From assembly GCF_905404315.1 (NCBI RefSeq), contig NC_066269.1, forward strand, positions 13,274,501-13,338,500: 64,000 nucleotides of DNA, written 5' to 3'. The notes beneath the pieces were generated by a model. It was not told the origin of the DNA and made no database searches. It saw only the letters and a program-made list of their open reading frames with translations. Within the stretch, counting starts at the first letter, position 1. Each line of letters begins with the position of its first letter. Shown here one piece after another: positions 9,049 to 20,543 of this stretch. This stretch comes from Leptidea sinapis. Taxonomy: Eukaryota; Arthropoda; Insecta; Lepidoptera; Pieridae. The position numbers and the translations under genes are program-made.

Positions 9049-10005
9049 ATAGCAAAATCTAAATGAGAGAGGAAAGGTAAATCTGCCATAGATGAAGTTG
9101 TAACAAGATAATACACTGTAAACTTACGCAAAAGATTTCATGGAGTTGGTTTCAAAAGGCGTGCCCCTCGCGCTATCAAGGAAGTGTGTAAATTTGCGGA
9201 AAAACAAATGGGCACACTAGGTTGAACAAATACTTGTGGTCCAAAGGTGTCAGAAATGTACCATTCCGAGTTCGAGTTAGGCTTTCCTGCAGACGTAATG
9301 ATGATGAAGATTCAGCACACAAACTGTTCACACTGGTAAAATATGTTCCAGTTGCATCAATCTAATTTTTTTTTTTATGGAATAGGAGGACAAACGAGCG
9401 TACGGGTCACCTGTTTTTAAGTGATCACCGCCGCCCACAATCTCTTGCAACACAGGATTGTTGCCGGCCTTTGAGGAAGATGTACGCGCTTTTTTTGAAG
9501 GTACCCATGTCGTATCGTCCCGGAAACACCGCACAAGGAAGCTCATTCCACAGGTTTGTAGTACGTGGAAAAAAGCTCCTTGAAAACCGCACTGTGGAGG
9601 ACCGCCACACATCCAGATGGTGAGGATGATATCCTAACTTGTGGCGTGTCGTGCGAAGGTGGAATTCGGCGGCAGGAATCAGGTTAAATAGCTCTTCGGA
9701 ACTTTCCCCGTGATTAATGCGGTAGAAGACACACAATGAAGCGACTTCTCTACGCAACGCCAAGTGATCCAGCCGTTCACAGAGCACTGGGTCTCCCACA
9801 ATACGAGCTGCTCTACGTTGCACGCGGTCAAATGAATCGAGCTTATACTGGGGTGCGCCAGACCAGAGATGACAGCAATACTCCATGTGTGGCCGGACCT
9901 GCGCTTTTTAGAGCGCTTGAATGTGGGCCGGCTTGAAGTATTGCCGTGCTCTATTATATCAATTATTATCAAATGCTTACAAACAAAAAACGTTGATGCC
10001 AGTCA
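9049..10005 (+). pseudogene. RpL31: Processed pseudogene of ribosomal protein L31, split by a LINE
   Basis: Translation gives segments I recognise as eukaryotic ribosomal protein L31 of the 60S subunit: ERKGKSAIDEVVTR, FHGVGFKRRAPRAIKEV, KFAEKQMGT, NKYLWSKGVRNVPFRVRV and NDDEDSAHKLFTLV, with the C-terminus NVDASQE and a stop after the LINE. The start codon is ATA (9049), there are in-frame stops at 9064 and 9109, and about 19 bases are missing near 9216, shifting the frame. No introns are present over the whole length, which indicates a retrocopy. At about 9361-9962 a 5'-truncated Jockey LINE in the opposite orientation splits the codons just after VASI; the frame resumes with KCLQTKNVDASQE. 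It is clearly non-functional. The parent gene is not in this window. Confidence 0.93.
9361..9962 (-). mobile_element. 5'-truncated Jockey-type LINE inside the L31 pseudogene
   Basis: Minus-strand frame 9425-9886 encodes the C-terminal part of a Jockey-type reverse transcriptase protein: HMEYCCHLWSGAPQYKL, FDRVQRRAARIVGDP, DVWRSSTVRFSRSFFPRT, YDMGTFKKS. It ends in an A-rich tail (T-run on the plus strand near 9365). It closely matches the end of the element at 62297-64000. A short direct repeat ATCAA flanks it and may be the target duplication. Confidence 0.85.
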
Positions 10006-10542
10006 AGAATAAAAATAATAGTTAATAGTATAGAACGTTATTGGTTAAATTGTTAACGAAATCTAGGCGGGCGAGGTCGCGGCTTGCTTCTTGTTATGAA
10101 TAAAATTATACATTGACGGCCGACAATGGGCGGCGACAAAAGAAGTCCACTTTGTTCTCAGTGTATCTATCATATGATTAGCGGAGTTTCTCTCGAGTAA
10201 TTGAATGATCGTTAAAACGAAAAGCAGCATCGTGACATTCACAAAGATCGAAGAAATGGACAGTGGTGTGAAAGGTTCGTGCGAGGACAATAGTAATGAT
10301 TTGAAAGACAATTCGGTATGAAATGTAGGTCCGCGCACTTAAGCATTATGTGAATTCCGCTCGGCCCATGCCATTATCGCTATTCACCGTCGGCCAAATG
10401 TATTTTTATGCCAGTGGGTAACTAATGTTTTTATTGCGGATATTGGTTCTACGTGATCGTGTTGATGGTGGTGCGTTTGGACTTTCGCTCGAATTTTTAC
10501 CGTCGAGTCTGATAGTGTTTTCGACTATAACATTGTCAGTAT

Positions 10543-10655
10543 CAGCTCGAACCATTATTGGCCGCATGCAAATTCTTGGGAATCCAGTTATCTATGAAGA
10601 TCTCGATCGCTTGGCGTTTCATAGACGCTTTGTTGTGTACTACCGCAAGTTGAAC
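10543..10655 (+). mobile_element. Jockey-type LINE fragment
   Basis: Translates to GRMQILGNPVIYEDLDRLAF, the diverged equivalent of the ARIVGDPVLCERLDHLAL segment in the 9.4 kb and 62-64 kb elements, followed by a broken YYRK tail. Confidence 0.5.
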
Positions 10656-10659
10656 TTAA

Positions 10660-11420
10660 GTTAGGTTCATAATAATACTATTTTAGAATTTACTTCTAAT
10701 AACGGATTTACAATATTTATAATAAGACGTGGTATTTGTGCGTGTGTGTGTGAAATAGTTTTAATTTATACCTTCCTTTACATTTTATTAACAGTCCTGT
10801 TCACCTGATTGCTCTCGTCGCCTGACACCTTCTCACCTTCCGCCATGTGTGGCGTTCTCTTCAGTGAGCTTTTCATGATACTTTCTTCCACATACAACCA
10901 AACTATAGAATGACGTTCTTTGCGCCTTGCATAGGACGATACGACGTGGGTAACTTCATAAAAAGCTCTTACACTATTCCAAAAGCCCGACAACCCTTCT
11001 GTGACTCATTGGGTGCTGCAGGTGAAAGCAGGCGGTGTTATTAAGCTGAGGCTAATATAATACGAAATACAACTATTTGTGACCATTGAGTCTCATTAAA
11101 TCCACGAAACAAAGTTTTCAGTATGTCCTGATAAATTTTCACTTCAAAGATGAATAATTAAAGCCCGTGAACAAAATAATAATTAAAAGGTACGTTATAT
11201 TGCCTCATAACTGAGTTAAGCTCCACGAAAGCGGAGTCTCGCGGCGGCTGCTGTCATACTTCCGTAACTTACTAATGATCATTATTATTGTTTTGCATGA
11301 AGCGCATCAATCATTGCGATTCATTAAAATACACGTCTCTGACATCTTTAGCCCTTTTCAATTTATCTAACTCTGGATTGATTTATTGATCGATTGTGGA
11401 TTGAACTTGGTCGATTGTTT
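10660..11420. other. No gene recognised
   Basis: AT-rich, with a short GT run near 10735 and a slightly GC-richer patch near 11220-11260. Reading frames here are short and unremarkable. Confidence 0.4.
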
Positions 11421-11423
11421 AGT

Positions 11424-11485
11424 CTAAGGCTGAGATCCATAGAGCGGAACTAGACTTTGCTCAGACTTACCTAGCGATTTTAAAT
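11424..11485 (+). repeat. MITE family M, left end fragment
   Basis: GACTTTGCTCAGACTTACCTAG resembles the left end of the fuller copy at 59452-59655. A right-end-like fragment of the same family lies at 12146-12212; the two may be the ends of one disrupted element. Confidence 0.4.
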
Positions 11486-12145
11486 CACAACAGCTGTTGT
11501 TTTAAAACTCCCGTATAATAACACTGTGTGCTGCACTGACCTCTACTATATACCACTGGTCTGGCGGCTGTCAAAGTGGTTTTGTGCCTGTTTGATATTC
11601 GCCATTTTGGCGCTGTTGGCCATGTTGCAAAAGTTAGTGGTACTGAAATCGTGGGAAATAATTTACAAAAAAAATGTGTACTTTATTACGTTGATTCTTA
11701 AACTATAAATATCACGGAAAACGAATGAAATTAATTCAAAATGCAAAAATACTTCAGAGTAGTATACGTTCCTTAGCAGCCATTTCTATTATACGTCAAA
11801 ATTAGTTCTCTGGACGCTCGCGAGTGGCGATTCAAATGGGCACAACAAATTTGCTACCAAGCATATGGAACAGCTGTCCAGTGGTATTTATACTGGTCAC
11901 TGGTCTGCTGTCACCCATAGCTGTCACGCATCTGACAAAATCCATTTTTCATTCCAAATAAATTATCAAGTCCGCATTTGTTATAAGTCATTCATATATT
12001 TCCACTTATCTCAATAAAACTAATAATCAGACTTGGATACTGTTATAATTTAGTATACTTTCTATTGTAAAACTATGTTTAATAATAATAGACAATGTAC
12101 TGTGTATACTGAAGCGCACGCTTGACCTTTATATTGGTCAGTATA

Positions 12146-12212
12146 AATACCAAATCAAAGATTGCGGTAAGCTTGAACACAGCTGAGTTTTTCGTAAGAA
12201 AAGTCTGAGTAT
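12146..12212 (+). repeat. MITE family M, right end fragment
   Basis: GGTAAGCTTGAACACAGCTG then CGTAAGAAAAGTCTGAG parallels the right ends at 42105-42235 and 59452-59655. Confidence 0.4.
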
Positions 12213-12294
12213 TCTCTCAAGATTTATTTATCTATCTCTATTATAGATAGCCTTAGTTTCAATCCTCGCTAGGGTCAGATGCATAACGCATTTA

Positions 12295-12605
12295 CTCCTC
12301 ATATTGTTCGCTAACTATGGGCCTTATAAGGAAGCTCATTGTCGCTCAGCGGGCATGCAAAGGGCTATGCTCGGTGTTTCCCTACAAGATCGAATCAGAA
12401 ATGAGGAGATCCGTTGGAGAACCAAAGTGACCGACATAGCCCAAATGATTGCGAAACTGAAGTGGCAGTAGGCAGGGCACATAGCTCGACGAACAGATGG
12501 CCGTTGGGGCAGTAAGATCCTCGAATGGCGACCACGTACCGGAAGACGTAGTGTTGGTAGGCCCCCACAAGATGGACCGACGATCTGGTCAAGATTACCG
12601 GAATA
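12295..12605 (+). mobile_element. Endonuclease-reverse transcriptase LINE, C-terminal relic
   Basis: Plus-strand translation gives AMLGVSLQDRIRNEEIRWRT, KVTDIAQMIAKLKWQ, a TAG stop in place of an expected Trp, then AGHIARRTDGRWGSKILEWR and TGRRSVGRPP. I recognise this as the C-terminal tail of the endonuclease-reverse transcriptase proteins that abound in moth genomes. Minus-strand relics of the same family lie at 29776, 56612 and 59914, and a plus-strand one at 43598. Confidence 0.8.
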
Positions 12606-12839
12606 GATGAAATGAATGATGAATGAACTGTTCGCTGTCTGTGTTATTTGATTTTTGAATCTTAAGTAATATTTTAAGTGAGTTGTTCTTTTTATAGCTA
12701 TGTAAGAGGCTCGAGTCCACAAAGGGAGCGCAATCATATACAGTAAAATTTAGTAAAGTGAAAAACACTAGTTTTAATTTGTATTGTTTACCCCACCTTT
12801 ATGTAGTTTAAACTTATTTCGTGTGGTCACATAGTAGAT

Positions 12840-12944
12840 TTCGGCAGTAGTTTCCGAAGCGGTAGTAGTATCTAGTATATTAGAAATGACATCAAAAAGA
12901 ATTCTAAAGGAATCAATTTTGAGAAAATAAACATGCCTTTTATG
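12840..12944 (+). repeat. LINE 3' tail (family K), plus orientation
   Basis: Shares with 27588-28100 (inverted) the landmarks AAATGACATCAAAAAGAATT and TCAATTTTGAGAAAATAA followed by GCCTTTTATGCC. Non-coding 3' end of the LINE whose coding tail is seen at 27791-28096. Confidence 0.6.
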
Positions 12945-13127
12945 CCAGACACTGTATTTTTGGCAAACGTTCACGGTTGCAAGGAACATCACAAAATTTG
13001 CCAGAAAATGACGTTCTAATCTTTCCATCCTGAAAAAAAACAATGTTTTTATTTGTCTAAAGACATAACGTCGTTGATATAATAGTTCGGTTCGGATTAC
13101 TAGCATGAATAATTTGCGTTGTGGGTC

Positions 13128-13412
13128 TAAACTGTGGTTTGGACACGTGTGGAGCGAATGAGTGAAGAAATAACGAAGCATCAAATATATAGGCAAATGT
13201 GTGTAGGCAAATCGGTCGCGGGATACCTCGTAGAACAGTCGTCGACTAAATTGTGGACGTTTTGAGTAAAGTATAGTTCCGAAGCACCCGCAACCGGCGA
13301 GCATGTATGAAAAGAGTAATAATGAATGTCGAGGAAGCGCGTGAGTTTTGTAAGGATAGAAGCAAGTGGCAGTCTACTGTCTCTGCCTATCCCGACAGGA
13401 ACAAGGTGTGAG
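13128..13412 (+). mobile_element. LINE reverse transcriptase C-terminal relic
   Basis: Translation across frames gives LWFGHVWRMSEEITKHQIYR, VGKSVAGYLVEQSSTKL, then MNVEEAREFCKDRSKW and VSAYPDRNKV before a stop. These segments match the conserved C-terminal end of another lepidopteran non-LTR element (GHV.RM, CKDRSKWR, VSAYP). The frame is broken by stops. It runs straight into a GT microsatellite, a common 3' tail. Confidence 0.7.
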
Positions 13413-13419
13413 TATATGA

Positions 13420-13420
<1 letters not shown>

Positions 13421-13459
<39 letters not shown>
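13421..13459 (+). repeat. GT dinucleotide microsatellite
   Basis: About 19 GT/TG units directly downstream of the LINE relic. Confidence 0.9.
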
Positions 13460-15284
13460 ATCTATAGTACAGAGAGAAAAGGCTATTTATTTGTACTGGA
13501 AGACAGTATGATAGCACGATATTATTTAAAGAAAAAAATAAGATATCGTAGAACCAATGTGGAAGAGCTAAACTTTGCTTGTAAATCAACTTAAGGCGTT
13601 AAGCGCCTGGAGTAGACGAGCAACCATGAGCTTTTTTAAGAGGATGTAACTATTATAAAGAGTAGGTACCTAGTATAAAACGAACGATTCTTATCTATAT
13701 TACGAGTAAATAAGAGATTTCCACCTATGTATTGACTCATCACGATATCTCTGGAACCATATGGCCTAGAGGTATGATTGGTCGAAATATTTCTTTCTTC
13801 GAGTAGAGGTCAGCTTAAAACTGAGTTTTTATTTTAATTCATCACACTTATATACATTTGTTGTATGCAAAAATACTACAACTTTTAGTATTAAAATATT
13901 AAATTTCATAATGCTTAAAAACAAGGAAATTATTAAACAAAAAAATTATTTCAACAATATACACATTGAACTTTACACTGAATCCATTCAATCTCACTTA
14001 TAAGATATAACATAGTACTAATGTCGCTCATGACGTCACCTGTATAACTACAGATATACTGCTATAAGCATTTCGGTGACGCGTACTGCCCAAAGTGCCC
14101 AATACACCAGTATTTCTACAGTGCAAGAATTAGCTCGGAGTACACAGTGACGAATCCCCTAGAAAGTATGGTTTAATTCGAAACTTCTAGTGTTTGCTGT
14201 ATTTGCGATTTCTCACGATAACCGACGAACGTAATTATTTTCTTACAACAAGGAAGGCGGTACTAAAAAATAATTTTCACGTCGTGTATGTTAGCGATGT
14301 GTTTCTTTGACGCCCGAGTTGACTCCCGGGTGGTCTTACCATTAGGGATTCCATCACAGCAGCGGGATACGTCGAACAAGTGACAATTACCCTGCGCAGA
14401 TCACTTATAAACTTATGATTTAATATAATTACTATTAATTATTGTAATTACATAGTTAAGGCCGGCCTCGCTTCACTGTGGTTTCTTTCTTCTGTTTCTT
14501 ATCTTATAGCTGCCAAACTACAGATTCTTAACATCCCGCTAAGAAAATTGAAAATTTTACCCCGTTTTTCCAAAATCGAGTTTTTATCAGATATCGACGC
14601 TTAGGTCCTAGGAAGCGTTCCTGACGATTTTTAGATGTGTGTGTGTGTGTGTATGTGTTGCCTGAGACTTTTAATACAATTTGGACCTGTAGATTTTAAA
14701 ACAAATACGAAAATAAATTCTAAATGTTTTGTTTTGGAATAGTTTTTAAACGGCTTTAAGGATCGACTGAAAACTGCGTGAAAATCGGTGTATTCATTCA
14801 AAGGTAATTGCGATTTAAACATTAATAAAATAGAGTTTTATTTAACTTTTAACAGACTTTTGAGCTCAAAAACATTTTAAAATGTATAAAAACTTTATGA
14901 GAAATTTTTAAAAAATGAAAATTTTCGGTGACTTACATTGACCTATGAAAGATTTATTTTTTTCCAAATTTTAAATAAATTTTATATTTTAATTTTTTTA
15001 CATACGACGTGTTGGTTTTACATAGGTACTATTTTTAATTGTCAAGTGGTAGTAGTACTACCATCAATTTACGCAACAGTTTTTAGGTACGATATCGTAC
15101 TCAAAGTTCTACGCGAAAAGCGAAATAAGCGTGTAGTCCATCAGCTTAAATTCGAAGTTTGTGATGTTATTGTGTTTAGTCAACATGAAACTGATTTTTA
15201 CAAAAAAAGGCTTAAATAAACAAAATGCAACGATTTATTCACGATGACCAGTATCCACATTTAACGCACGTACCAACTGTCGCC
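13460..15284. other. AT-rich, no gene recognised
   Basis: Holds a second short GT run (14637-14656) and several 60-90-codon frames without recognisable motifs. A 93-codon plus-strand frame at 14938-15219 is open but is AT-driven and starts without an ATG. Nothing supports a gene. Confidence 0.4.
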
Positions 15285-15288
15285 GACG

Positions 15289-15640
15289 TCGTATATCATA
15301 TCTTTAAACGAGCAATCTTGAATATATATAATCTGAATCTCGGAAACGACTCCAACGATTTTCATTAAATTTAGTATACAGGGGATTTCGGGGGCGATAA
15401 ATCGATCTGGCTAGGTTTCAATTATAAAAAATTTAGTTGTGTCCGTTTTTTACTGAGAAACAGCTACAAGAACATTAGAATACAAAGGTAAATTTCGCCA
15501 CTATATGCAAGACATTGAGTGTGATCCGGAAAGCAGAAGACCCCGGTTCGAATCCAGATGTCCTATTAGATTTTTTTTTGTTCAAGTTTTGTACATTCTT
15601 AAAAATCCGAGCAAGGCTCGGTTGTCCGGACATTAATATT
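15289..15640 (+). repeat. RTE-type repeat with a tRNA-like B box
   Basis: Landmarks ATCTCGGAAACGACTCC-like text, GGGGATTTCGGGGGCGATAA and CCGAGCAAGGCTCGG are typical of a dispersed lepidopteran RTE-related repeat. A CCGGTTCGAATCC stretch near 15542 resembles a pol III B box, perhaps from an inserted tRNA-derived piece. Confidence 0.5.
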
Positions 15641-15644
15641 TAAG

Positions 15645-16775
15645 AGCAGAGCCCCGGCATACGACTTTGCCTCGAGCTATGGCATCTATTAAGTAATTAA
15701 ATTACCATTTTGCTCACTTGATACAAATCTATAATGGAGAAATTAGGTGAAATAATGACCTCTGCTAATGAATCCCAGTTGGGAACCGCAATCCGCTCTT
15801 GTTCATGATGCCTTCACCACAAGGAGATTACTTACAAACGTCAATATAAATGTATCTGTTTCAGAGAAATTTTACCGGAGCCTTTGAGAAATCAACCTTT
15901 CGATTTATGTTAGTGCTAGCTTTGTTCTCAACTTGGAATACGTGCAGTCGAATATTATTTAACCTTTTCGTTTTTATAATAACCTTCGACTTTTGATCTT
16001 GGGTTTTACTTCATTTTTGTGATCACCCACATCCTCTTAGAGTTTTTTTTTAAGTTAAGCTCTTGTCAAGTGTCGTATTATACTGAGTCAGAAAGGTGCA
16101 AATTGCATTTCTGGGTGTTTAAATATTCAAATGGTGATTTGTTTCGTCGGAATTCAATATATGGCATTCCAATTTTTTTTTTTTGAATATTATTACTACA
16201 CCCACCCAGACATTTCACTCGCGACCTAATCTACCTCGTATTTGGCCGCTTATTCGGTTTCAGCGCAATTAATAATATGTACTTATCGATTCACAAAATT
16301 ACTAGGACTTAAAATGACACCAGTGTTCTTTATATTATTTGGTGGCTATGAAAAATAATTTAGTTTATTAACCCTATTTAGTTTTTCGCTTGTTAGTTGA
16401 TTGGTTTAAGTGTCTGATGATGGCTTCTCTTATAATTCGTTAGTCGTCAATTGTAACGACGTTATTAATCAAAATGAATCGACCTCGAATCGAGTCAAAG
16501 CTGTGCCTATTAAACGATGTTACTCGCAACTTATAAGACCTTTGTTAAATTAAAAACAGGATATGATAAAAAAGTTAATCTTGATGAGAGATAATCCTTA
16601 AAAGAATCATTGATAGGCACACTTTAAAAGACTTATTATTTAAATTTGATGACGTCATTGCAATTCCACAATGTTTCACAAATATCACTAGGACTCGTGC
16701 TTTTCCTCTACGCGATACAGTTTTTGGAGCTGATGACTAGCCGAATTAAGAGCTGGAATAAGATAATTTAAATGA
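15645..16775. other. No gene recognised
   Basis: AT-rich unique-looking sequence. No reading frame over 60 codons with a recognisable domain and no repeat match found within this window. Confidence 0.4.
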
Positions 16776-16777
16776 TT

Positions 16778-17081
16778 TGTTTTTTGTGTTTTTAAGGGAC
16801 GACATGAACAGGACGTTCAGCTGATGGTTATTGATACCTGCCCATTACAATGAAGTACCGGTCAGGATTCTTGAAAAATCAAAAAATTCCGAGCGTCACC
16901 ACAATTGAGCTCGTTACCTTGAGACATAAGATGTTGTCTCATTTGCCCAGTAATTTCACTAGCTATGGCGCCCTTCAGACCGAAACAGAGTAATTCTTAC
17001 ACATTACTGCTTCACCGCAGAAATAAGTGCCGTTGTGGTACCCATAATCTAGCCGACATCCTGTGCAAAGAAGACTCACTC
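16778..17081 (-). mobile_element. SINE-like family S, reverse copy
   Basis: Reverse copy: CAGGACGTTCAGCTGATGG at one end and ATCTAGCCGACATCCTGTGC at the other. Diverged near the 5' end of the family (sense). Confidence 0.7.
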
Positions 17082-17089
17082 AGAAGGCA

Positions 17090-17820
17090 ACGAAAGCAAC
17101 GGGAGTCATATAAATTTAAACTGAAAATAATTTTATTTATATTTAGAGATACAATAAATTTATAAAACAACACTGAAATAGATTCATCAATTAATTTAAT
17201 TACTCCCAATGCAAATTTTACTTTAAATAATGGGTAATGGCAGTATACTCACCTTTTTAGTTATAAAATGCTCATTAAAAACAAATCATTTGGCTTCTCT
17301 TTTAACTTAATAAGCAAACAGAAACGTCTAGAAATGAACGGGAAAACTTTTCATCGCGAGTTTTAAAATCATTGATAAAACTAATAAGACGCGAACCGAG
17401 TATTCTGAGTCGTCGCTTGATAAATGCTCCATTATTCAGCGAAGAAGCTCAAATATTGCACACAAATAAATATGCTTTGAGGAAGGCGTAACTGCTGCTT
17501 GCAAACGAAAATAACCTTTATATATACGTTATATAAGGAATATAATAAAAATGTTAGAGGGAAATGACACCGGTATAGTAGATGCGAAAATCGCGAGCTT
17601 GTAGACGTAACGTTTGTGAGATTATAGAGATGAATTCTGTACAATCGTGGGGTCCTCTAACTGTATCGATTGTTATGGAAACCTAAATTTAAACAATACT
17701 CAGAAGTTAACAGGTATTCCGATATTATAGACTGCAACAATTCTAATATAATATGGAATTGTATTATTGTTTGAATTGTGGTAAAATTTAATCATACAAA
17801 ATTGCTTGTGCTAATGACAG
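17090..17820. other. No gene recognised
   Basis: AT-rich; only short frames. Lies between two family S copies. Confidence 0.4.
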
Positions 17821-17841
17821 CCTTCAAAACAACACGGATAA

Positions 17842-18518
17842 CTTGGTATCCCCGATCGGCTTGACTCTTTGGCGTTGCGTAGAGATGTGGGTTCTCTCTG
17901 CATCTTCTGCCACATTTATCACGGGGAGCGCTCAGAGGAGCTGTTGACGTCTGGTATTCCACAACCGTTTTTCAAGAAATTTCTTTCACGCCACTGTTTT
18001 TTTTTATGAAAATAAGGAACGAGACGAGCAGGACGTCAGCTGATGGTAACTGATGCACCCTGCCCATTACAATGCAGTGCCGCTCAGGAAAAAAACCCAA
18101 AAATTCTGAGCAGCACTACAACTGCGCTCGTCACCTTGAGACAAGGTGTTAAGTCTCATTTGCCCAGTAATTTCACTAGCTACGGCGCCCTTCAGACCGA
18201 AACACAGTAATGCTTAAACATTACTGCTTCACGGCAGAAATAGGCGCCGTTGTGGTACCCATAATCTAGCCGGCATCCTGTGCAAAGGAGCCTCCCACTG
18301 GTAATCCCCACTCCCACTGGTACTGTGTGGAATCAATTACCGGCTGCTGGTTTCCCGAACCGATACGACTTAATGAAAGGTCCTTTGAGGATAGCCCCCA
18401 CCTTAAAGGCGGCAAAGCACCTCCTGACACCTGTTGAAGCTGTCCATGGGTGGTTGCCTCACCACTCCCATCCTGTGAGCCTCTTGCCCGTTTTCCTTCT
18501 CTTATATAAAAAAAACTG
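17842..18518 (+). mobile_element. Jockey-type LINE fragment split by a SINE-like repeat
   Basis: The left part (17842-17995) translates as LDSLALRRDVGSLCIFCHIY followed by HGERSEELL. The right part (18304-18518) gives VWNQLPAAGFPNRYDL and later HGWLPHHSHPVSLLPVFLL. Both belong to the C-terminus of the same LINE subfamily as 49976-50290, and they are separated exactly by a family S repeat. Confidence 0.7.
17996..18303 (-). mobile_element. SINE-like family S inserted into a LINE
   Basis: Near full-length reverse copy (CAGGACGTCAGCTGATGG to GGAGCCTCCCACTGG). It interrupts the LINE frame described at 17842-18518, so it is younger than that LINE. Confidence 0.75.
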
Positions 18519-18810
18519 ATACCTTTATACAGAACCTTACATTATATGCTACACTCCTATACCAATAATACATATACCTACAATGTGTGTATTTTAGATT
18601 ATTCTCCTATAAGTCTATTGAATCTTTATATAAAATATTCTTGCTAAAAACTAGTTAATATTTTTTCCGAGACTCATGAAAAAAGGTGACCAAATAAGCA
18701 CCTGTTGACTATAGTAACTTTCGGTGTCATCAAAATTGATGAAACTTTGTTTCCATGGCCCTGTTGGTTGATAGGAGACGTTTGTTGTTGTGTTGCAGAA
18801 ACTTTATATT

Positions 18811-18985
18811 TTACTTTTTTTATGGAGGACAAATGAGGGCACGGGACACCTGGCGTTAAGTGATCACCGCCACCCACATTCTTTTGCAACACCAGAGGAA
18901 ACTCAGGAGCGTTGCCGGCCTTTAAGGAAGATATACGCGCTTTTTTTGAAGGTACCCATGTCGTATCGTCCCGAAAACACCGGAA
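18811..18985 (-). mobile_element. Jockey-type LINE 3' end, truncated
   Basis: On the minus strand it encodes FRDDTTWVPSKKA in one frame and the real YDMGTFKK-type tail in another, and ends in TTAACGCCAGGTGTCCC then an A-rich tail. Strong match to the end of the 9.4 kb and 34.1 kb copies. Confidence 0.7.
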
Positions 18986-18989
18986 TAAA

Positions 18990-19480
18990 CTATTGTACTG
19001 CTTCAAAAATTTATGTTTCGTTGTTATTTAGTCATGACTTAGTTGTTTATAAATTATTTAAAACCAGCAATCATTGTGCGAATTAGAACATCCAGAGTAA
19101 TTTAGATACAGTGCTTATTACGTTTTTTAATTTACTCTAGCACTACAGTACTCTATTCGACTTTTACCGGAAAAGGTTACGACACGCTAGATTAAATAGA
19201 TAAAATTGTACTAAACATCTACTGTGCTATTACAAAACAGTTAAACATGTGTTGAACACTTGTTTTAAAATAGTTTTATTACAAATTTGTGTCTTTCTGT
19301 TGTTTAGCGTTCAATAATCCTTTGACATTGCATATATTTAAACACGAGTCAAAGCTTGTCTAAGTTGTGTCTAACGGATACATCATATTCATATCGAAGA
19401 TATAGATAATATGATGACAGATAGATAACTTCAGTTTATGTTTTGCTTAGCGATGTTTTAATTAAACACAAGCTAAACAC
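18990..19480. other. No gene recognised
   Basis: AT-rich, no recognisable repeat or frame. Confidence 0.4.
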
Positions 19481-19482
19481 AG

Positions 19483-19680
19483 AGCCGTAGCTAGTGAAAT
19501 TCCTGGGCAAATGAGACTCAACATCTTATGTCTCAAGGTGACGAGCGCAGTTGTAGTGCCGCTCAGAATTTTTGGGTTTTTTAAAAATGCTGAGCGGCAC
19601 CGCATCGTAATGGGCAGGGCGTATCGATTACCATCAGCTGAATGTCCTGCTTGTCTCGTCCTGTATTTTCATTTAAAAAA
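19483..19680 (+). mobile_element. SINE-like family S, 5'-truncated
   Basis: Begins inside the family at GCCGTAGCTAGTGAAATTCC and keeps the end, CTGCTTGTCTCGTCC plus an A-rich tail. Confidence 0.7.
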
Positions 19681-20076
19681 ATCAGTTTTCATAAACAGGA
19701 GGTTTGACGTGTTAAAATGTATTACGTGTTAAAATTATTATGTAATGTATATTTATTTAAGTAAGTTTTATCTATAAAATATTAATGTTTGTGTACTTAA
19801 TACAATCGAAAATCGTGAAGCACGGAATGTTGTGTTAGCTATAATTGCTGTTGATTTTTAATCAACATGTTAACTGACCTGTTTGTTGAAGGACTTTCAT
19901 GACATTTTTATGCAATACAAATTCAGAAGTGCGTGTAGATTAATTATCTTGGTGTTGTTGTTAACCTTGCTGCCTCGCAACACCAAAGGAATAGGAAAAA
20001 TTGCTTGATTTTCATCAAGCCCTAGCTCGCCTTGGACAGGAGTACTCCAAGTCCGTTCCTTTGATTGCGTTATCTA

Positions 20077-20522
20077 TTAAGGCGACACTAAATGCCAGCG
20101 ACCTTGAGCGATATGAGTTCACGGCTGCCGGCCCGCCATCTATGTAACAAAGCCAATATTTTCAAAATTCTTGCGTGGAAAACAGTTTATATGCTTACAA
20201 TCCTCGTTATTCACTACTAATCTGAATAAATGAACCTACACAAAAAAGTACAAGCTATAAGAATAACTTTTCTGAGAGAAGTACCAAAAAAATGCGTCAC
20301 GCCATGCCATTAAACTTGTTTAACTTCAAAGAAATGTGGTAGTTCAAAAAGTCTCGGCAGTGTTAACTATACCAACAGCAAGCATTAGCAACCTACAAAT
20401 AAGACTTAAGGATATGTGTAACAGGATTAAGTAGTGTTCATAGTTCGAAATGCTATATTTTCACCACAAAACTTGTCTAAAAACACCATGTTTGCGTGTT
20501 TTCTGCTTACTCTTCGCCTTAA
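20077..20522. mobile_element. 446-bp TTAA-bounded MITE, copy 1
   Basis: Bounded by TTAA on both sides with inverted ends TTAAGGCGA and TCGCCTTAA. The copy at 38895-39341 matches over its whole length with few differences, and the similarity stops at the TTAA borders. TTAA duplications are the signature of piggyBac-type transposition. No coding frame. Confidence 0.7.
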
Positions 20523-20543
20523 CTAGTTACTGGAGGTGTTTTT

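Noticed and set aside
9328..9612. 94-codon minus frame (MCGGPPQCGFQGAFFHV)
   Set aside because: Alternate frame of the Jockey LINE tail. The genuine frame is the overlapping one with VWRSSTVRFSRSFFPRT; the same false frame recurs at 34102 and 57465.
12774..13304. 176-codon minus-strand frame
   Set aside because: It runs antisense across two LINE relics (12840-12944 and 13128-13412), which explain its openness; no independent domain is visible.
13421..13459. GT run as a regulatory or Z-DNA element
   Set aside because: It directly follows a LINE stop codon and is best explained as that element's microsatellite tail.
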